A stretch of 64,000 nt of DNA. Source: Roseimicrobium gellanilyticum. GTDB taxonomy: Bacteria > Verrucomicrobiota > Verrucomicrobiia > Verrucomicrobiales > Verrucomicrobiaceae. The translations under genes were made by a program, and so were the position numbers. The first letter of the stretch is position 1; each line of letters starts with the position of its first letter. The notes under the pieces are model-generated. The model worked only from the letters and a program-made list of their open reading frames with translations. It made no database searches and had not been told where the DNA came from. Of this stretch, positions 25,502 through 33,850 are shown piece after piece. The stretch is taken from the NCBI RefSeq assembly GCF_003315205.1, contig NZ_QNRR01000007.1:186001-250000 (forward strand), given 5' to 3'.

Positions 25502-26779
25502 ATGAAGTCTTTTGCCACATGTCTTCTCTCCCTCTCACTTTCACTCACCTGCACCGTCGGAAACGTGAACGCTGCTGACGCTGCTTTGGACCGCGTGGCT
25601 ATCGTGACTGGCACACCCGGTCTCGTGGCTTTCTGGGATTTTGTGAAGCGCGAACCTGAGGGGGCGCATCGTTTCACGGCGCATGTGCCCAAGGGTGCGT
25701 CGACGGATTACCCGCTGGATGCTGCGAACTATATCCGGGATTACTGGGGCGCGGGACGCGAGGCGACGTACGCGGACTTCCCCTTGCTGGGACGTGGGCC
25801 GTTTGGTGATGCCGTGCGGATTGTGAAGGAGACAGATGCGGACTTCCGCCCCTTCCTCTTTGTGCCGCGTTCACGATTGCATGACACGCCACTGGACATC
25901 AAGGGCGCGGGCAAGGCTGTGACGGTGGTGGTGTGGGCTATTCGTGAGAGTGGCAATCATGCGCTGGCGGGCATCTGGCATGAGGGCACGGATCTGCAGC
26001 AGAATGAAACGGCCAGCATCGCGAAGGTGGAGCGGGGTCAGCGGCAGTACGCGCTCTTTGCCGGGCTGAACAAGCTGGGCAGTGCCTGTGGCCATGTGTC
26101 GGAGAACGGCGCGAGTTCCTTCCTCAACAAGTATGCGCTGCACAAGTGCAACTCGGTGGGCCAGTCCCCTGAGGTTCCGGCGGATGCTCCTGCCGCGACG
26201 CTGGATGCTTCGTGGCAGTGTTTCGCGACGACCTTTGATGATGCGACGGATGAACTCATCGGCTGGCTGAATGGCAAGTCCGGTCAGCGTTGGCTGGAGA
26301 ATCCGAAACAGGACAAGCTCATTTCTTCTGCGTATCAGGCCTACATGCAGGGGCATTATGCGAAGCTGCCGGGCAAGCAGGAGGGTGAAGATGAGTCGTT
26401 CCCGAAGGACCAATACTACAATCCGCCCGAGGAGAAGCCGGTGAGTGTGCTGGTGGCGCGTGAGGAGGGCAATGAGCGCGTGGAGTTGCGCGAGTATCGG
26501 TATACGAAGGTGGAGGTGACGGTGAGGGATGGCAAAGAGGTGTCGCGGGAGTTGGTGGGGTTGAGTTTGAACCCGTGGTGGTATCCGCACGGCATCTATG
26601 TGCCGAAGGATGCGCAGAGTGGTGGGCCCTTCACCATCGGTCGCGTTATCCACAGCAGCCGCAGTGTGGGATTCACGGGATGGATTGGTGGGGTGGCGGT
26701 GTTTGATCGGGCGCTGAGCGAGGAGGAGTTGGCGAAACTATCGGCGATTCGGAGTGGGCCGCCGGTGGTCGTTGAATGA
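25502..26779 (+). CDS. Secreted LamG-like (concanavalin-fold) protein
   Basis: From the ATG at 25502 the product is 425 residues with a signal peptide (CLLSLSLSLTCTVGNVNAAD). A LamG-like beta-sandwich is seen in LVAFWDFVKREP, VTVVVWAIRESGNHALAGIW and GFTGWIGGVAVFDRALSEEE, the classic end of such domains. Such proteins bind or cut surface sugars in Verrucomicrobia. A longer open frame extending back to 25055 overlaps the transporter and lacks support. The island of foreign-looking genes begins 20 bases beyond its stop codon. Confidence 0.75.
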   Translation: MKSFATCLLSLSLSLTCTVGNVNAADAALDRVAIVTGTPGLVAFWDFVKREPEGAHRFTAHVPKGASTDYPLDAANYIRDYWGAGREATYADFPLLGRGPFGDAVRIVKETDADFRPFLFVPRSRLHDTPLDIKGAGKAVTVVVWAIRESGNHALAGIWHEGTDLQQNETASIAKVERGQRQYALFAGLNKLGSACGHVSENGASSFLNKYALHKCNSVGQSPEVPADAPAATLDASWQCFATTFDDATDELIGWLNGKSGQRWLENPKQDKLISSAYQAYMQGHYAKLPGKQEGEDESFPKDQYYNPPEEKPVSVLVAREEGNERVELREYRYTKVEVTVRDGKEVSRELVGLSLNPWWYPHGIYVPKDAQSGGPFTIGRVIHSSRSVGFTGWIGGVAVFDRALSEEELAKLSAIRSGPPVVVE

Positions 26780-26798
26780 GGCTTGAGAGGAATCTAGG

Positions 26799-27491
26799 TT
26801 AGCTCTCTCGGAACGAAGAGAGGCGATTCCATTGAAGCTTTTTGCGACTCCAATGAGCCGAAATGGATTGAACGAACTCTTTGCGAACAAGCTTTGCTCG
26901 TGACCCGAGCCAATCTCCGTTGTCTTTGCGGACTACGATTCCCTCAAGAACGTTGGAGCCTAGTGCACTTGGCCTTTTGCTGATCAGTTCTGTCAGTGAT
27001 GCAATGGTCACTTCACCCTTACTAACGGTAGGTACGACTGCAAGGTCGACGCCAGCAAGAAGTTTGTTTCTTCGGGAAGAACTCCAAAATCCCTTGGTGT
27101 GTCGGTCGTAGATATCAAAAGCTAGGAACCAATCAGGTAGCTCAGTGTAGGTCAAGGAGTGAGTCGCAGTGCACCATTCTCCAAACAGCATGAGATTCCT
27201 GCCTAGGAGAGAGACGAGTGTGTCTCGGTGTTGGGGTATCCAAGATGCGAGTCGCGCAAACTGCCCTGAAAACGGAGGCTCTATGTATTGTCCTCTGTTC
27301 TGAATTTGTAGAATTCCATCGAGATTCACAGAAAAGCCAAGGTTTGCGCCATCGACCTTTTCCTCGACTTCGACTGGGCCAGCCAGAAGTTCGGCGGCTT
27401 CTTGGGGGGTGAGGACTTTATCGTCTCGAGGGATGCCCTCACCCAGCCAAGCTAAGTGAGGTGTATGAGGAAATTTAAAAAAGTCACTCAT
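26799..27491 (-). CDS. RNA ligase (Rnl2/PF09414-type nucleotidyltransferase)
   Basis: From the ATG at 27491 the protein is 230 residues. It has the covalent nucleotidyl transferase motif I EEKVDGAN with the adenylated lysine predicted as Lys45. Further motifs are IQNRG (Ia), FGEWCTATHS (III), FLAFDIYDR (IIIa), EGIVVRK (IV, 183-189) and SRAKLVRKEF (V). These match RNA_ligase-family enzymes that seal nicked or broken RNA, using ATP. It is the third gene of the ATPase-PIN-ligase operon and overlaps the PIN stop by four bases. The A+T-richer composition differs from nearby genes, suggesting transfer. No extra C-terminal domain is present, so it is compact. Confidence 0.85.
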   Translation of the reverse strand: MSDFFKFPHTPHLAWLGEGIPRDDKVLTPQEAAELLAGPVEVEEKVDGANLGFSVNLDGILQIQNRGQYIEPPFSGQFARLASWIPQHRDTLVSLLGRNLMLFGEWCTATHSLTYTELPDWFLAFDIYDRHTKGFWSSSRRNKLLAGVDLAVVPTVSKGEVTIASLTELISKRPSALGSNVLEGIVVRKDNGDWLGSRAKLVRKEFVQSISAHWSRKKLQWNRLSSFRES

Positions 27492-27994
27492 CGCCCAAAT
27501 TTGTTGCGATGGAATCGATGGATGTCCGCAGGGCACAGGAACTCGACTTCAATTTCGTGGTCGGCGAGGGCTGGTGCCCAGTCAATCCACTTGGAATCTG
27601 CTGCCTGCAATATTTTAGGGTGGTCTGGATGTGCAGCGGCAACGGCAACGAATTTCCTGTCGGACGCGTCAAAATTGCTAAGTCGCTCGTCGTCAGGGAA
27701 GCTCTCGAACATGCGCTGTTCATTTGGCTCAAGGGGTACCACGTCACAGCGTTCGATATTCGCTTGGTTTTGTATAGCCCATTTCACGAAGGCATCGCCT
27801 GCCCGATTGCCTGTGAAAGGCTTCGTCTTATTCTGGTATTCTTGGAGAATTGCGCAGTCGCTATCTAAAGCAATGCGCTCCTTTAACATGATCGATTGGA
27901 GCGTTAGAGCACAGGTCGCAACGCAGTCTCCGCTGACAGCGTCGTGCTGACCATTGGCCACCAAGATTACATTTGTATCAACCAAGACGGTCAT
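27488..27994 (-). CDS. PIN-domain nuclease
   Basis: The 168-residue protein is a PIN-domain ribonuclease. It opens MTVLVDTNVIL with Asp6 in the first metal site, has acidic residues near Asp44/Asp46, SDRKFVAVA with Asp112, and AADSKW with Asp133. These four acids match the PIN catalytic set. The family cuts RNA, often tRNA or mRNA. No separate antitoxin sits next to it; the ATPase upstream and the RNA ligase downstream overlap it by four bases at each end, so the three are translated together. A toxin-type role controlled by the ATPase is inferred. Confidence 0.88.
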   Translation of the reverse strand: MTVLVDTNVILVANGQHDAVSGDCVATCALTLQSIMLKERIALDSDCAILQEYQNKTKPFTGNRAGDAFVKWAIQNQANIERCDVVPLEPNEQRMFESFPDDERLSNFDASDRKFVAVAAAHPDHPKILQAADSKWIDWAPALADHEIEVEFLCPADIHRFHRNKFGR

Positions 27995-29376
27995 TTGCCA
28001 GCAAGCTTCTTTTTCTTTTCTACGGCAGCAACAGTGCGCGCAGTGAGGTCTGCCATCTGGTCGCCAAAGAAGTTTTGTGGCCAGTTTTCAATGTCACCAA
28101 ACTGATTTAGCCGTAGAGGCTCCATCTCGGTAGCGGACTCAGTGCGGTTGCAAAAGTAAATCGCAACATCTTGAGATTCGAGAGTGCCCTCGGCTATTCG
28201 CCGTTGCAGTCGATTAAGAAAGTGCTCGGAATGGCTCTCAACAATCAGTTGAACATTGCGATCCCTGTTGTTTTCTCGGGCTTTAACCGCACAAATGAAG
28301 ACGTCTGCCAATTCTGCCTGAACTTGCGGATGCAAATGGATTTCCGGTTGCTCCAACCAAACCACCGAGTTGGCTGGGCAATAAAATGGAAGTACCAACG
28401 CTGGAAGCACCTGTGAGACCCCGAAGCCCACGTCGGTGATTTTCACTTCAGGTGATTGAGGGCCCGTCTTGATTAGAACCTCGTATTCCTTTCGCCCAGG
28501 TGCTACTGGTTTGACTGCAAAGCTGTTAATTACTCCAAGGTCCTTTAACCAACCTGCTATAAACGCACTAAAGTGGCGAAGGTGTTGCTTTGCGCTTCTG
28601 TTTAGTTTTCTGCCGCGAGCCTCGGCGGCTAGGAGCGCCGCGATTGTAAATTCCCCACGGGGCCCCACGTCTTCCGGGGTGTCGCCCGACCATTGGTAAG
28701 TTCGCCGAGGATGATCTCTGAGGGGCCCCAAGTAATATAGACTGTTGAGCATTTGTTCGGTCGCCAATGCAAAATCAGCCAAAAATCCGGCATTCTGATA
28801 TCTCGCGCGACTTGTGTCGGAGATTCGATAAAACTTCTCAGGAGCCTCTAAGGGCCACTTTCTACCAATTGCTTTTTTGAAGGAATAGTGCTGTGATTCT
28901 AGAGAATAATTTCCCTTAGGGTCGCGTGAGAACTCAGCGTCCACCGAAGGGGTCTTGTCGTCGGCGAGGGAATATCGAATAAGCTTAGTTTCAGGCTGCA
29001 ACGACGTATCTGCCGTAAGTTGCACTTTTAAGGCCAGATTTGTGCCACGATATAGTCGGAGAGGTTCGAGCGGGTTGCGAAATCGTATGGCTTCAGGGAG
29101 TTGCCAGCTAACCTCAAAGTCGAGAGTTTGACTTACATCGTGACCATGTAGACAGTCTGCAAAGGTTCCAAGATCGATAAGCGTATTCTGATCACCTAGA
29201 TGCAAAGCACGACGTCGGTCTGACGACTGAGCGGTCTGCTTAAGCGCTAATAGTAGATGCCCAAGACTGCTTTTCCCGGCGCTGTTTGCTCCAAAGATTA
29301 CTGTAAGAGGGGCGAGCTTAACTTCGCCAGTGTCCTTCCATGCTTTGAAGTTTTTGATTCGGAGCGAGGTGAGCAT
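27991..29376 (-). CDS. ABC-type AAA ATPase, OLD/DUF3696-like
   Basis: This 461-residue ATPase starts with MLTSLRIKNFKAWKDTGE and Walker A GANSAGKSS (29-37). It has an ABC-like signature VGFGVSQVLP (316-325), Walker B VVWLEQPEIHLHP (338-350, with Glu345), and a sensor His motif ESHSEHF. The C-terminus GDIENWPQNFFGDQ resembles DUF3696. Such SMC-like ATPases are sensors or motors in defence systems (OLD, Gabija, PARIS). There is no TOPRIM nuclease domain here; cleavage is presumably supplied by the PIN protein encoded next, overlapping by four bases. A promoter with a good -35/-10 pair lies upstream. Confidence 0.88.
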   Translation of the reverse strand: MLTSLRIKNFKAWKDTGEVKLAPLTVIFGANSAGKSSLGHLLLALKQTAQSSDRRRALHLGDQNTLIDLGTFADCLHGHDVSQTLDFEVSWQLPEAIRFRNPLEPLRLYRGTNLALKVQLTADTSLQPETKLIRYSLADDKTPSVDAEFSRDPKGNYSLESQHYSFKKAIGRKWPLEAPEKFYRISDTSRARYQNAGFLADFALATEQMLNSLYYLGPLRDHPRRTYQWSGDTPEDVGPRGEFTIAALLAAEARGRKLNRSAKQHLRHFSAFIAGWLKDLGVINSFAVKPVAPGRKEYEVLIKTGPQSPEVKITDVGFGVSQVLPALVLPFYCPANSVVWLEQPEIHLHPQVQAELADVFICAVKARENNRDRNVQLIVESHSEHFLNRLQRRIAEGTLESQDVAIYFCNRTESATEMEPLRLNQFGDIENWPQNFFGDQMADLTARTVAAVEKKKKLAGK

Positions 29377-29406
29377 GCCACTGGGGTGTTACGCTTTCAG
29401 ACGTAC

Positions 29407-29420
29407 TACTTGATTAAGTA
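29407..29420. promoter_or_regulatory. Palindrome at the transcription start of the ATPase-PIN-ligase operon
   Basis: TACTT-GATT-AAGTA lies just downstream of the -10 box, about where transcription would begin. Its position fits an operator for a repressor. No regulator gene is linked, so the binding protein is unknown. Confidence 0.45.
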
Positions 29421-29425
29421 ATACG

Positions 29426-29454
29426 ATTCTATTTTGTTAATACAGCATTGTAAA
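29426..29454 (-). promoter_or_regulatory. Sigma-70 promoter of the ATPase-PIN-ligase operon
   Basis: On the minus strand, -35 TTTACA (29454-29449) is followed by a 17-base spacer and -10 TAGAAT (29431-29426). It lies about 50 bases before the ATPase start codon in an A+T-rich patch. Confidence 0.75.
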
Positions 29455-29502
29455 TGAAATGCTTTCGACCGGAGTAGTTTAATGTTGAATTGAACACGAG
29501 GT

Positions 29503-31764
29503 TCAGGGCAGCGGGAAGCGCTTGTTCAACTCCGCCACTTCGCTGCGAATCTTCTCCAGCACTTCGGGCTTCTCACGGCCTTCGAGTGCCTCGTGGATCC
29601 ACGCAGCGATCTGCTTCATCTCAGCTTCCTTCATGCCGCGAGTGGTCACAGCAGGAGTGCCGACGCGGATGCCGCCGCCGAGGGTGATCTTCTCGGTGTC
29701 GAAGGGGATGCCGTTCTTGTTCACGGTGATGCCGGCGTGGTCGAGGGTCTCGGAGGCAATCTTGCCGTTCAAGCCGCGGGGTCGCAGGTCCACGAGCATG
29801 AGGTGATTGTCCGTGCCGCCGCTCACGATGCGGTAGCCGAGGGTGCCGAGCTCGGCGGCGAGCGCCTGGGCGTTCTTCACAATCTGCTTTTGGTATTCCT
29901 TGAAGCCGGGTTGGAGTGCTTCATGGAAGCACACCGCCTTCGCCGCAATCACGTGCATGAGCGGGCCACCCTGGGTGCCGGGGAAGACCATGGCGTTGAT
30001 TTTCTTTGCGAGGTCTTCCTGGTTCGTCAACACAATGCCACCACGCGGACCGCGCAGGCTCTTGTGCGTGGTGGAGGTGACGAAGTCTGCATACTCCATG
30101 GGGGAGGGATGCACGCCACCAGCCACGAGACCGGCGATGTGAGCCATGTCTACGAAGAGATAGGCGCCCACGCTCTTCGCGATCTCGGACATGCGGGCGA
30201 AATCAATCACACGCGGATAGGCACTGGCACCGGCGGTGATCATCTTGGGCTTCACCTCCTGCGCCTGCTTGGCGAGGGCATCATAGTCGATGCGCTCATC
30301 CTTCTCGCTCACGCCATAGTGGGTCACCTCATAGAATTTGCCGCTGAAGTTTGCGCTGTGACCATGCGTGAGGTGGCCGCCGTGGGCCAGGTTCATGGTC
30401 AGAATCTTGTCGCCGGGCTGCAGCACGCTGAAGTACACGGCTGCATTCGCCTGCGATCCGGAGTGCGGCTGCACGTTGGCATACTTCGCTCCGAAGAGTT
30501 CGCACACGCGATCGATGGCAAGCTGCTCGGCCTTGTCCACCTCTTCACAGCCACCGTACCAGCGGCGTGCGGGATAGCCTTCCGCATACTTGTTCGTGAG
30601 GCATGAACCCTGCGCGGCCTGGACGGCGCGGCTCGCGAAGTTCTCGCTCGCGATGAGTTCGATGTTGCCCTGCTGGCGCTGCTCTTCGCCTTCGATGACA
30701 TCGGCGATGGCAGGGTCCTTCTGGCGGACCACATCCGCAGCGCGCTTGCGTAGGGAATTCATCTTGTTCACACGGCGCAGGTGGCGCTCACCGCTGGCTG
30801 TTGCGGTGTTGATGAAGGCTTCCACAATGGCGATGCCCTCTGCGGTGGAAGTCGTGGTGCCGGCGAGGCAGACCACGTTGGAGGAATTGTGTTCGCGGGT
30901 GATGGCGGCGGTTTTCGCATCATGCACCAGCGCGGCCTGGATGCCGGGGTGGCGGTTCGCCGTGATGCTCATGCCAATGCCGGTGGTGCACACCAGCACG
31001 CCGGCGTCTGCTTCCCCACTCAGCACGCGGGCGCACACCGCCTCGGCGAAGTCGGGATAGTCCACGCTGTCCTTACCGTGCGTGCCGAGGTCATGCACCG
31101 TCTTGCCAATACCACGCAGGTGGGCCACGAGAGCGTCCTTGAGGTCGATGCCGCCGTGATCAGAGCCAAGGGCAATGCTCTGCACCAGGGTATTCGTGGC
31201 GGAAGAGGCGGCGGGATCAGAGGCGCTGGCGGAGGAGTGCATGGCTTGGGGCGTCGGTGCGGTGGCGGTGGCGGTGGGTTGGTGGTTCCTGTCGAAAGTC
31301 TGGTCGATGTAGGCGAGGATGGTCGGCAGCAGTTTCTGCAGCGTCTTGAGTGTCTGCTCGTAGTCGCGGCGGCCACCACCGAAGGGATCCATGATGTCCC
31401 GGCCACGAATGCTGTCATCCGGTGAGAACTCGCTGAGCAGGTAGACCTTGTCTGCTGCCTCCGGATACATCATCTCGACCGCATGGAGATGCCCCGCGCT
31501 CATGGCAAAGATGTGGGTCACATCTTTGAGCAGGTCGGAGGAAATCTGCCGGCTCCGGTGGCCGGAGAGGTCGAAGCCCAGCTCTCTCAGAAGCTGTACG
31601 GTGTGTGTGGCGGGGAAGTCTCCCTCATGGGCTCCCACGCCTGCGGAGAGTACCGCATAGTCCTGCCGCTCCGCCACCATGCCACGAAAGAGTGCCTCCG
31701 CCATGGGACTGCGGCAGGTATTGCCGGTGCAGACGAAGAGGACGCGTTTCAGAGCGGAAGACAC
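29503..31764 (-). CDS. glyA: Three-enzyme fusion: low-molecular-weight protein-tyrosine phosphatase, ribose-5-phosphate isomerase B, serine hydroxymethyltransferase
   Basis: One uninterrupted frame encodes three enzymes. From the GTG at 31764 (753 residues; a TTG at 31833 is an alternative) the N-terminal 160 residues form an LMW-PTP with P-loop CTGNTCRS and IMDPFGGG. A Pro/Ala/Thr-rich linker follows. Then comes RpiB (about 195-333) with [13 protein letters not shown] and [13 protein letters not shown], interconverting ribose and ribulose 5-phosphate. The last 418 residues are a complete SHMT with [20 protein letters not shown], and PLP lysine site [12 protein letters not shown], making glycine and methylene-THF from serine. 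An internal ATG at 30762 could also start SHMT alone, but no stop codon or Shine-Dalgarno separates the parts. Confidence 0.9.
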   Translation of the reverse strand: MSSALKRVLFVCTGNTCRSPMAEALFRGMVAERQDYAVLSAGVGAHEGDFPATHTVQLLRELGFDLSGHRSRQISSDLLKDVTHIFAMSAGHLHAVEMMYPEAADKVYLLSEFSPDDSIRGRDIMDPFGGGRRDYEQTLKTLQKLLPTILAYIDQTFDRNHQPTATATAPTPQAMHSSASASDPAASSATNTLVQSIALGSDHGGIDLKDALVAHLRGIGKTVHDLGTHGKDSVDYPDFAEAVCARVLSGEADAGVLVCTTGIGMSITANRHPGIQAALVHDAKTAAITREHNSSNVVCLAGTTTSTAEGIAIVEAFINTATASGERHLRRVNKMNSLRKRAADVVRQKDPAIADVIEGEEQRQQGNIELIASENFASRAVQAAQGSCLTNKYAEGYPARRWYGGCEEVDKAEQLAIDRVCELFGAKYANVQPHSGSQANAAVYFSVLQPGDKILTMNLAHGGHLTHGHSANFSGKFYEVTHYGVSEKDERIDYDALAKQAQEVKPKMITAGASAYPRVIDFARMSEIAKSVGAYLFVDMAHIAGLVAGGVHPSPMEYADFVTSTTHKSLRGPRGGIVLTNQEDLAKKINAMVFPGTQGGPLMHVIAAKAVCFHEALQPGFKEYQKQIVKNAQALAAELGTLGYRIVSGGTDNHLMLVDLRPRGLNGKIASETLDHAGITVNKNGIPFDTEKITLGGGIRVGTPAVTTRGMKEAEMKQIAAWIHEALEGREKPEVLEKIRSEVAELNKRFPLP

Positions 31765-31887
31765 AAGCGGGAAGGGAGCAGGTGGCTGCGGAAAGGGGGA
31801 TAGACAACTTGCTCCGCTCCGGGGATTTGTCAAAAGGCGGGAGGTCCGCCAAGTCCCTGACCGCTTTCTCGCGTGTGCCGTGCCTGC

Positions 31888-32475
31888 TCAACTGCCATTC
31901 GTCGCGCCGTTCAGCGCGGGAAAGGCCTGGAGTCCGGTCAGCTCCATGAGGTCGGGGTAGTTCTTCAGCAGGTGCTTCCAGAGAGCTCCGAGGTCCCGAT
32001 AATATTGGAGCCAGCGGAGCAGGAGAAGGTCCATCACGGCGCCTTCGGTCCAGTCCACCAGCTTTGTGTAGCCCATGACCATGGCCACGCCGGTGGCTTC
32101 CACGAACTGTGTGAGCTGATCCTCGTCAATCATCACCGTGCTGCAACTGGCGACGTGCACCACCCAGCCGCGGAAGCGTTTGCCCATCATCTTCGCCAGC
32201 GCCTTCAAGTTAACCAGCTTATCACCGAGCTCAATCTTCCCGGTGACGCCGTGGAAGGCGAGCACGAGGATGCCGTAGGAGGGCTTGCGTTTGAAGAGGC
32301 CCAGATTGTGCTCCAGTTCCTCCTGCGTGTTGCAAGTGAGGTAGATGAATTTTGCCGAGGTGGTGCGTGCGGTCAGCTCAAGAATCGGCAGCACGCTGAG
32401 GCGGTTTTCCAAGTCCTCATCCCACAGCGATTCCAGGCAGGCGATGTTCTTGAGGTATTTCGGGACTCGGGGCAT
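31888..32475 (-). CDS. DUF6642-like protein with caspase/CHAT-style His-Cys dyad
   Basis: The 195-residue protein is taken from the ATG at 32475 (MPRVPKYLKNIACLESLWDE), which matches the start of DUF6642-type proteins; a longer frame to 32640 is unlikely. It resembles a single-domain caspase-like fold: strand ILVLAFHG with His75-Gly76, then a strand VVHVASCST with Cys111, 36 residues apart. This is the spacing and context of CHAT/clan CD peptidases. Proteolysis is inferred; no substrate or partner is visible. It lies 123 bases from the fusion gene, same strand. Confidence 0.6.
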   Translation of the reverse strand: MPRVPKYLKNIACLESLWDEDLENRLSVLPILELTARTTSAKFIYLTCNTQEELEHNLGLFKRKPSYGILVLAFHGVTGKIELGDKLVNLKALAKMMGKRFRGWVVHVASCSTVMIDEDQLTQFVEATGVAMVMGYTKLVDWTEGAVMDLLLLRWLQYYRDLGALWKHLLKNYPDLMELTGLQAFPALNGATNGS

Positions 32476-32690
32476 GATTGGGGACGAGATTGGATACGCT
32501 TGGGGTGTATCCAAGAGGCGGGTTGTGACGGAGAATTCAGATGAAGAATCCCGGGAAACCATCGAAACCCATTGATAGTCAATATTGTTGAGGTGTCGCC
32601 GCGTCCGGGCGTTGGCAAAAGAACCCTCAGTCCACTCCAAAAAGGTATACGAGGCATTGGAAAAAGCGCTGGGGACAGCAATGATGCGGA

Positions 32691-33209
32691 ATGGGCAATG
32701 TGGGTGAATCGATCAAAGCAGTCTTGGGAGGCATCGTCTTCCTGCTCGTCGGCCTCGTGGCGACTTGGGGTTCATGGCGCGAGATGGGCAAGCACGACGC
32801 GTTGCAGGAGCACGGAGTGCGTTCCATTGGCACTGTCAGCGGCGCGTCCAGCAGTTCTGGCAGAGGGGGCAAATCCTATCGCGTGGACTTTACCTACCGG
32901 GTGAATGGCAAAGAATACAAGGGTAGCTCTTCTCTGCCGGACAAGGTGTTCAGCAAATATGCTTCCGAGTACTTCTACAGCCCGAGTTCGATACCCATCA
33001 AGTACCTGCCTGAAGACCCCTCTACCGCAGAAGTGGCGGACGTGGACCTCCCCAGCGACCACTACGCCTGGTCGAAGTGGCTGTTGTTGATGCCCATCGG
33101 GATCACCGTGATGGGAGGGCTCTATCTTTACAATGGGGGCGCTTCGCTCCTAGCCTCCATGAGGACTTCGAGCGGCTCTCCACCGACCAAACATTTTGGC
33201 GGGTTTTAG
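32691..33209 (+). CDS. DUF3592-type membrane protein
   Basis: The 172-residue protein has two transmembrane segments (AVLGGIVFLLVGLVATWGSW near the start; LLLMPIGITVMGGLYLY near the end). Between them is a beta-rich extracytoplasmic domain with GTVSGASSSS, RVDFTYRVNGKEYKGSS and IPIKYLPEDPS, as in DUF3592. Function unknown. The Dabb gene follows 45 bases later. Confidence 0.75.
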   Translation: MGNVGESIKAVLGGIVFLLVGLVATWGSWREMGKHDALQEHGVRSIGTVSGASSSSGRGGKSYRVDFTYRVNGKEYKGSSSLPDKVFSKYASEYFYSPSSIPIKYLPEDPSTAEVADVDLPSDHYAWSKWLLLMPIGITVMGGLYLYNGGASLLASMRTSSGSPPTKHFGGF

Positions 33210-33254
33210 TCCTGCCTCATTGACGTCAGCGTGAAGAATGGATTTCCTGCCAGC

Positions 33255-33635
33255 ATGAAATCATTGCCCGCCTTCCTCGCTGTTGTACTGGCTCTCTTTA
33301 TGTCCACTGCCTCCGCTTCTGCCGCCGATACGCCTTACCGTCATGTGGTTCTGTTCAAGTTCAAGGACGGTACCACGCCTGCACAGGTGAAGACGGTGGA
33401 GGATGCCTTCCGTGGATTGCCCGGCAAGATTGACACCATCGTGGACTTCGAGTTCGGGACCAATGTGAGCCCGGAGGGGAAGGACGGCGGCTTCACGCAT
33501 TGCTTCTTCCTTACGTTCAAGGACAAGGCTGGCCTGGAAGTCTACCTTCCACATCCCGCGCACAAGGAGTTCGGCGCGACGCTTCGCCCGTATCTCGACA
33601 AGGTGCTGGTGATTGACTACGTGGCCGGGAAGTAA
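33255..33635 (+). CDS. Secreted Dabb-domain (stress-responsive A/B barrel) protein
   Basis: Starting at the ATG at 33255 gives 126 residues: a signal peptide ending STASASAAD, then a ferredoxin-like Dabb domain with YRHVVLFKFKDGTTPAQV, IVDFEFGTNVSPEGK, HCFFLTFKDKAGLEVYL and HPAHKEF. The family is small, dimeric and widespread; exported versions are common in Verrucomicrobia and Planctomycetes. A strong terminator follows. Confidence 0.87.
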   Translation: MKSLPAFLAVVLALFMSTASASAADTPYRHVVLFKFKDGTTPAQVKTVEDAFRGLPGKIDTIVDFEFGTNVSPEGKDGGFTHCFFLTFKDKAGLEVYLPHPAHKEFGATLRPYLDKVLVIDYVAGK

Positions 33636-33657
33636 ACCTAAGGCAGCGTCTTGGTCG

Positions 33658-33690
33658 GAGGGCGGTGATTGTACCGCCCTCAGTTTCTTT
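33658..33690 (+). terminator. Terminator after the Dabb gene
   Basis: A perfect 9-bp stem GAGGGCGGT / ACCGCCCTC with a 6-base loop (33658-33681) is followed by AGTTTCTTT. Confidence 0.8.
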
Positions 33691-33850
33691 GTGTCATGAG
33701 CAAGGCACCGGGGTTTTCGCAATTTTGAGGCTAAAAGTTACTTTAGAAACGGTCAATTTCGTCGGAAATTTATTGTAAATATTAATTGTATAAGGAATGA
33801 TTCAGGCTCAAATTTGGAGTACTCCCACGCACACATCCCTCCAATCGCTC

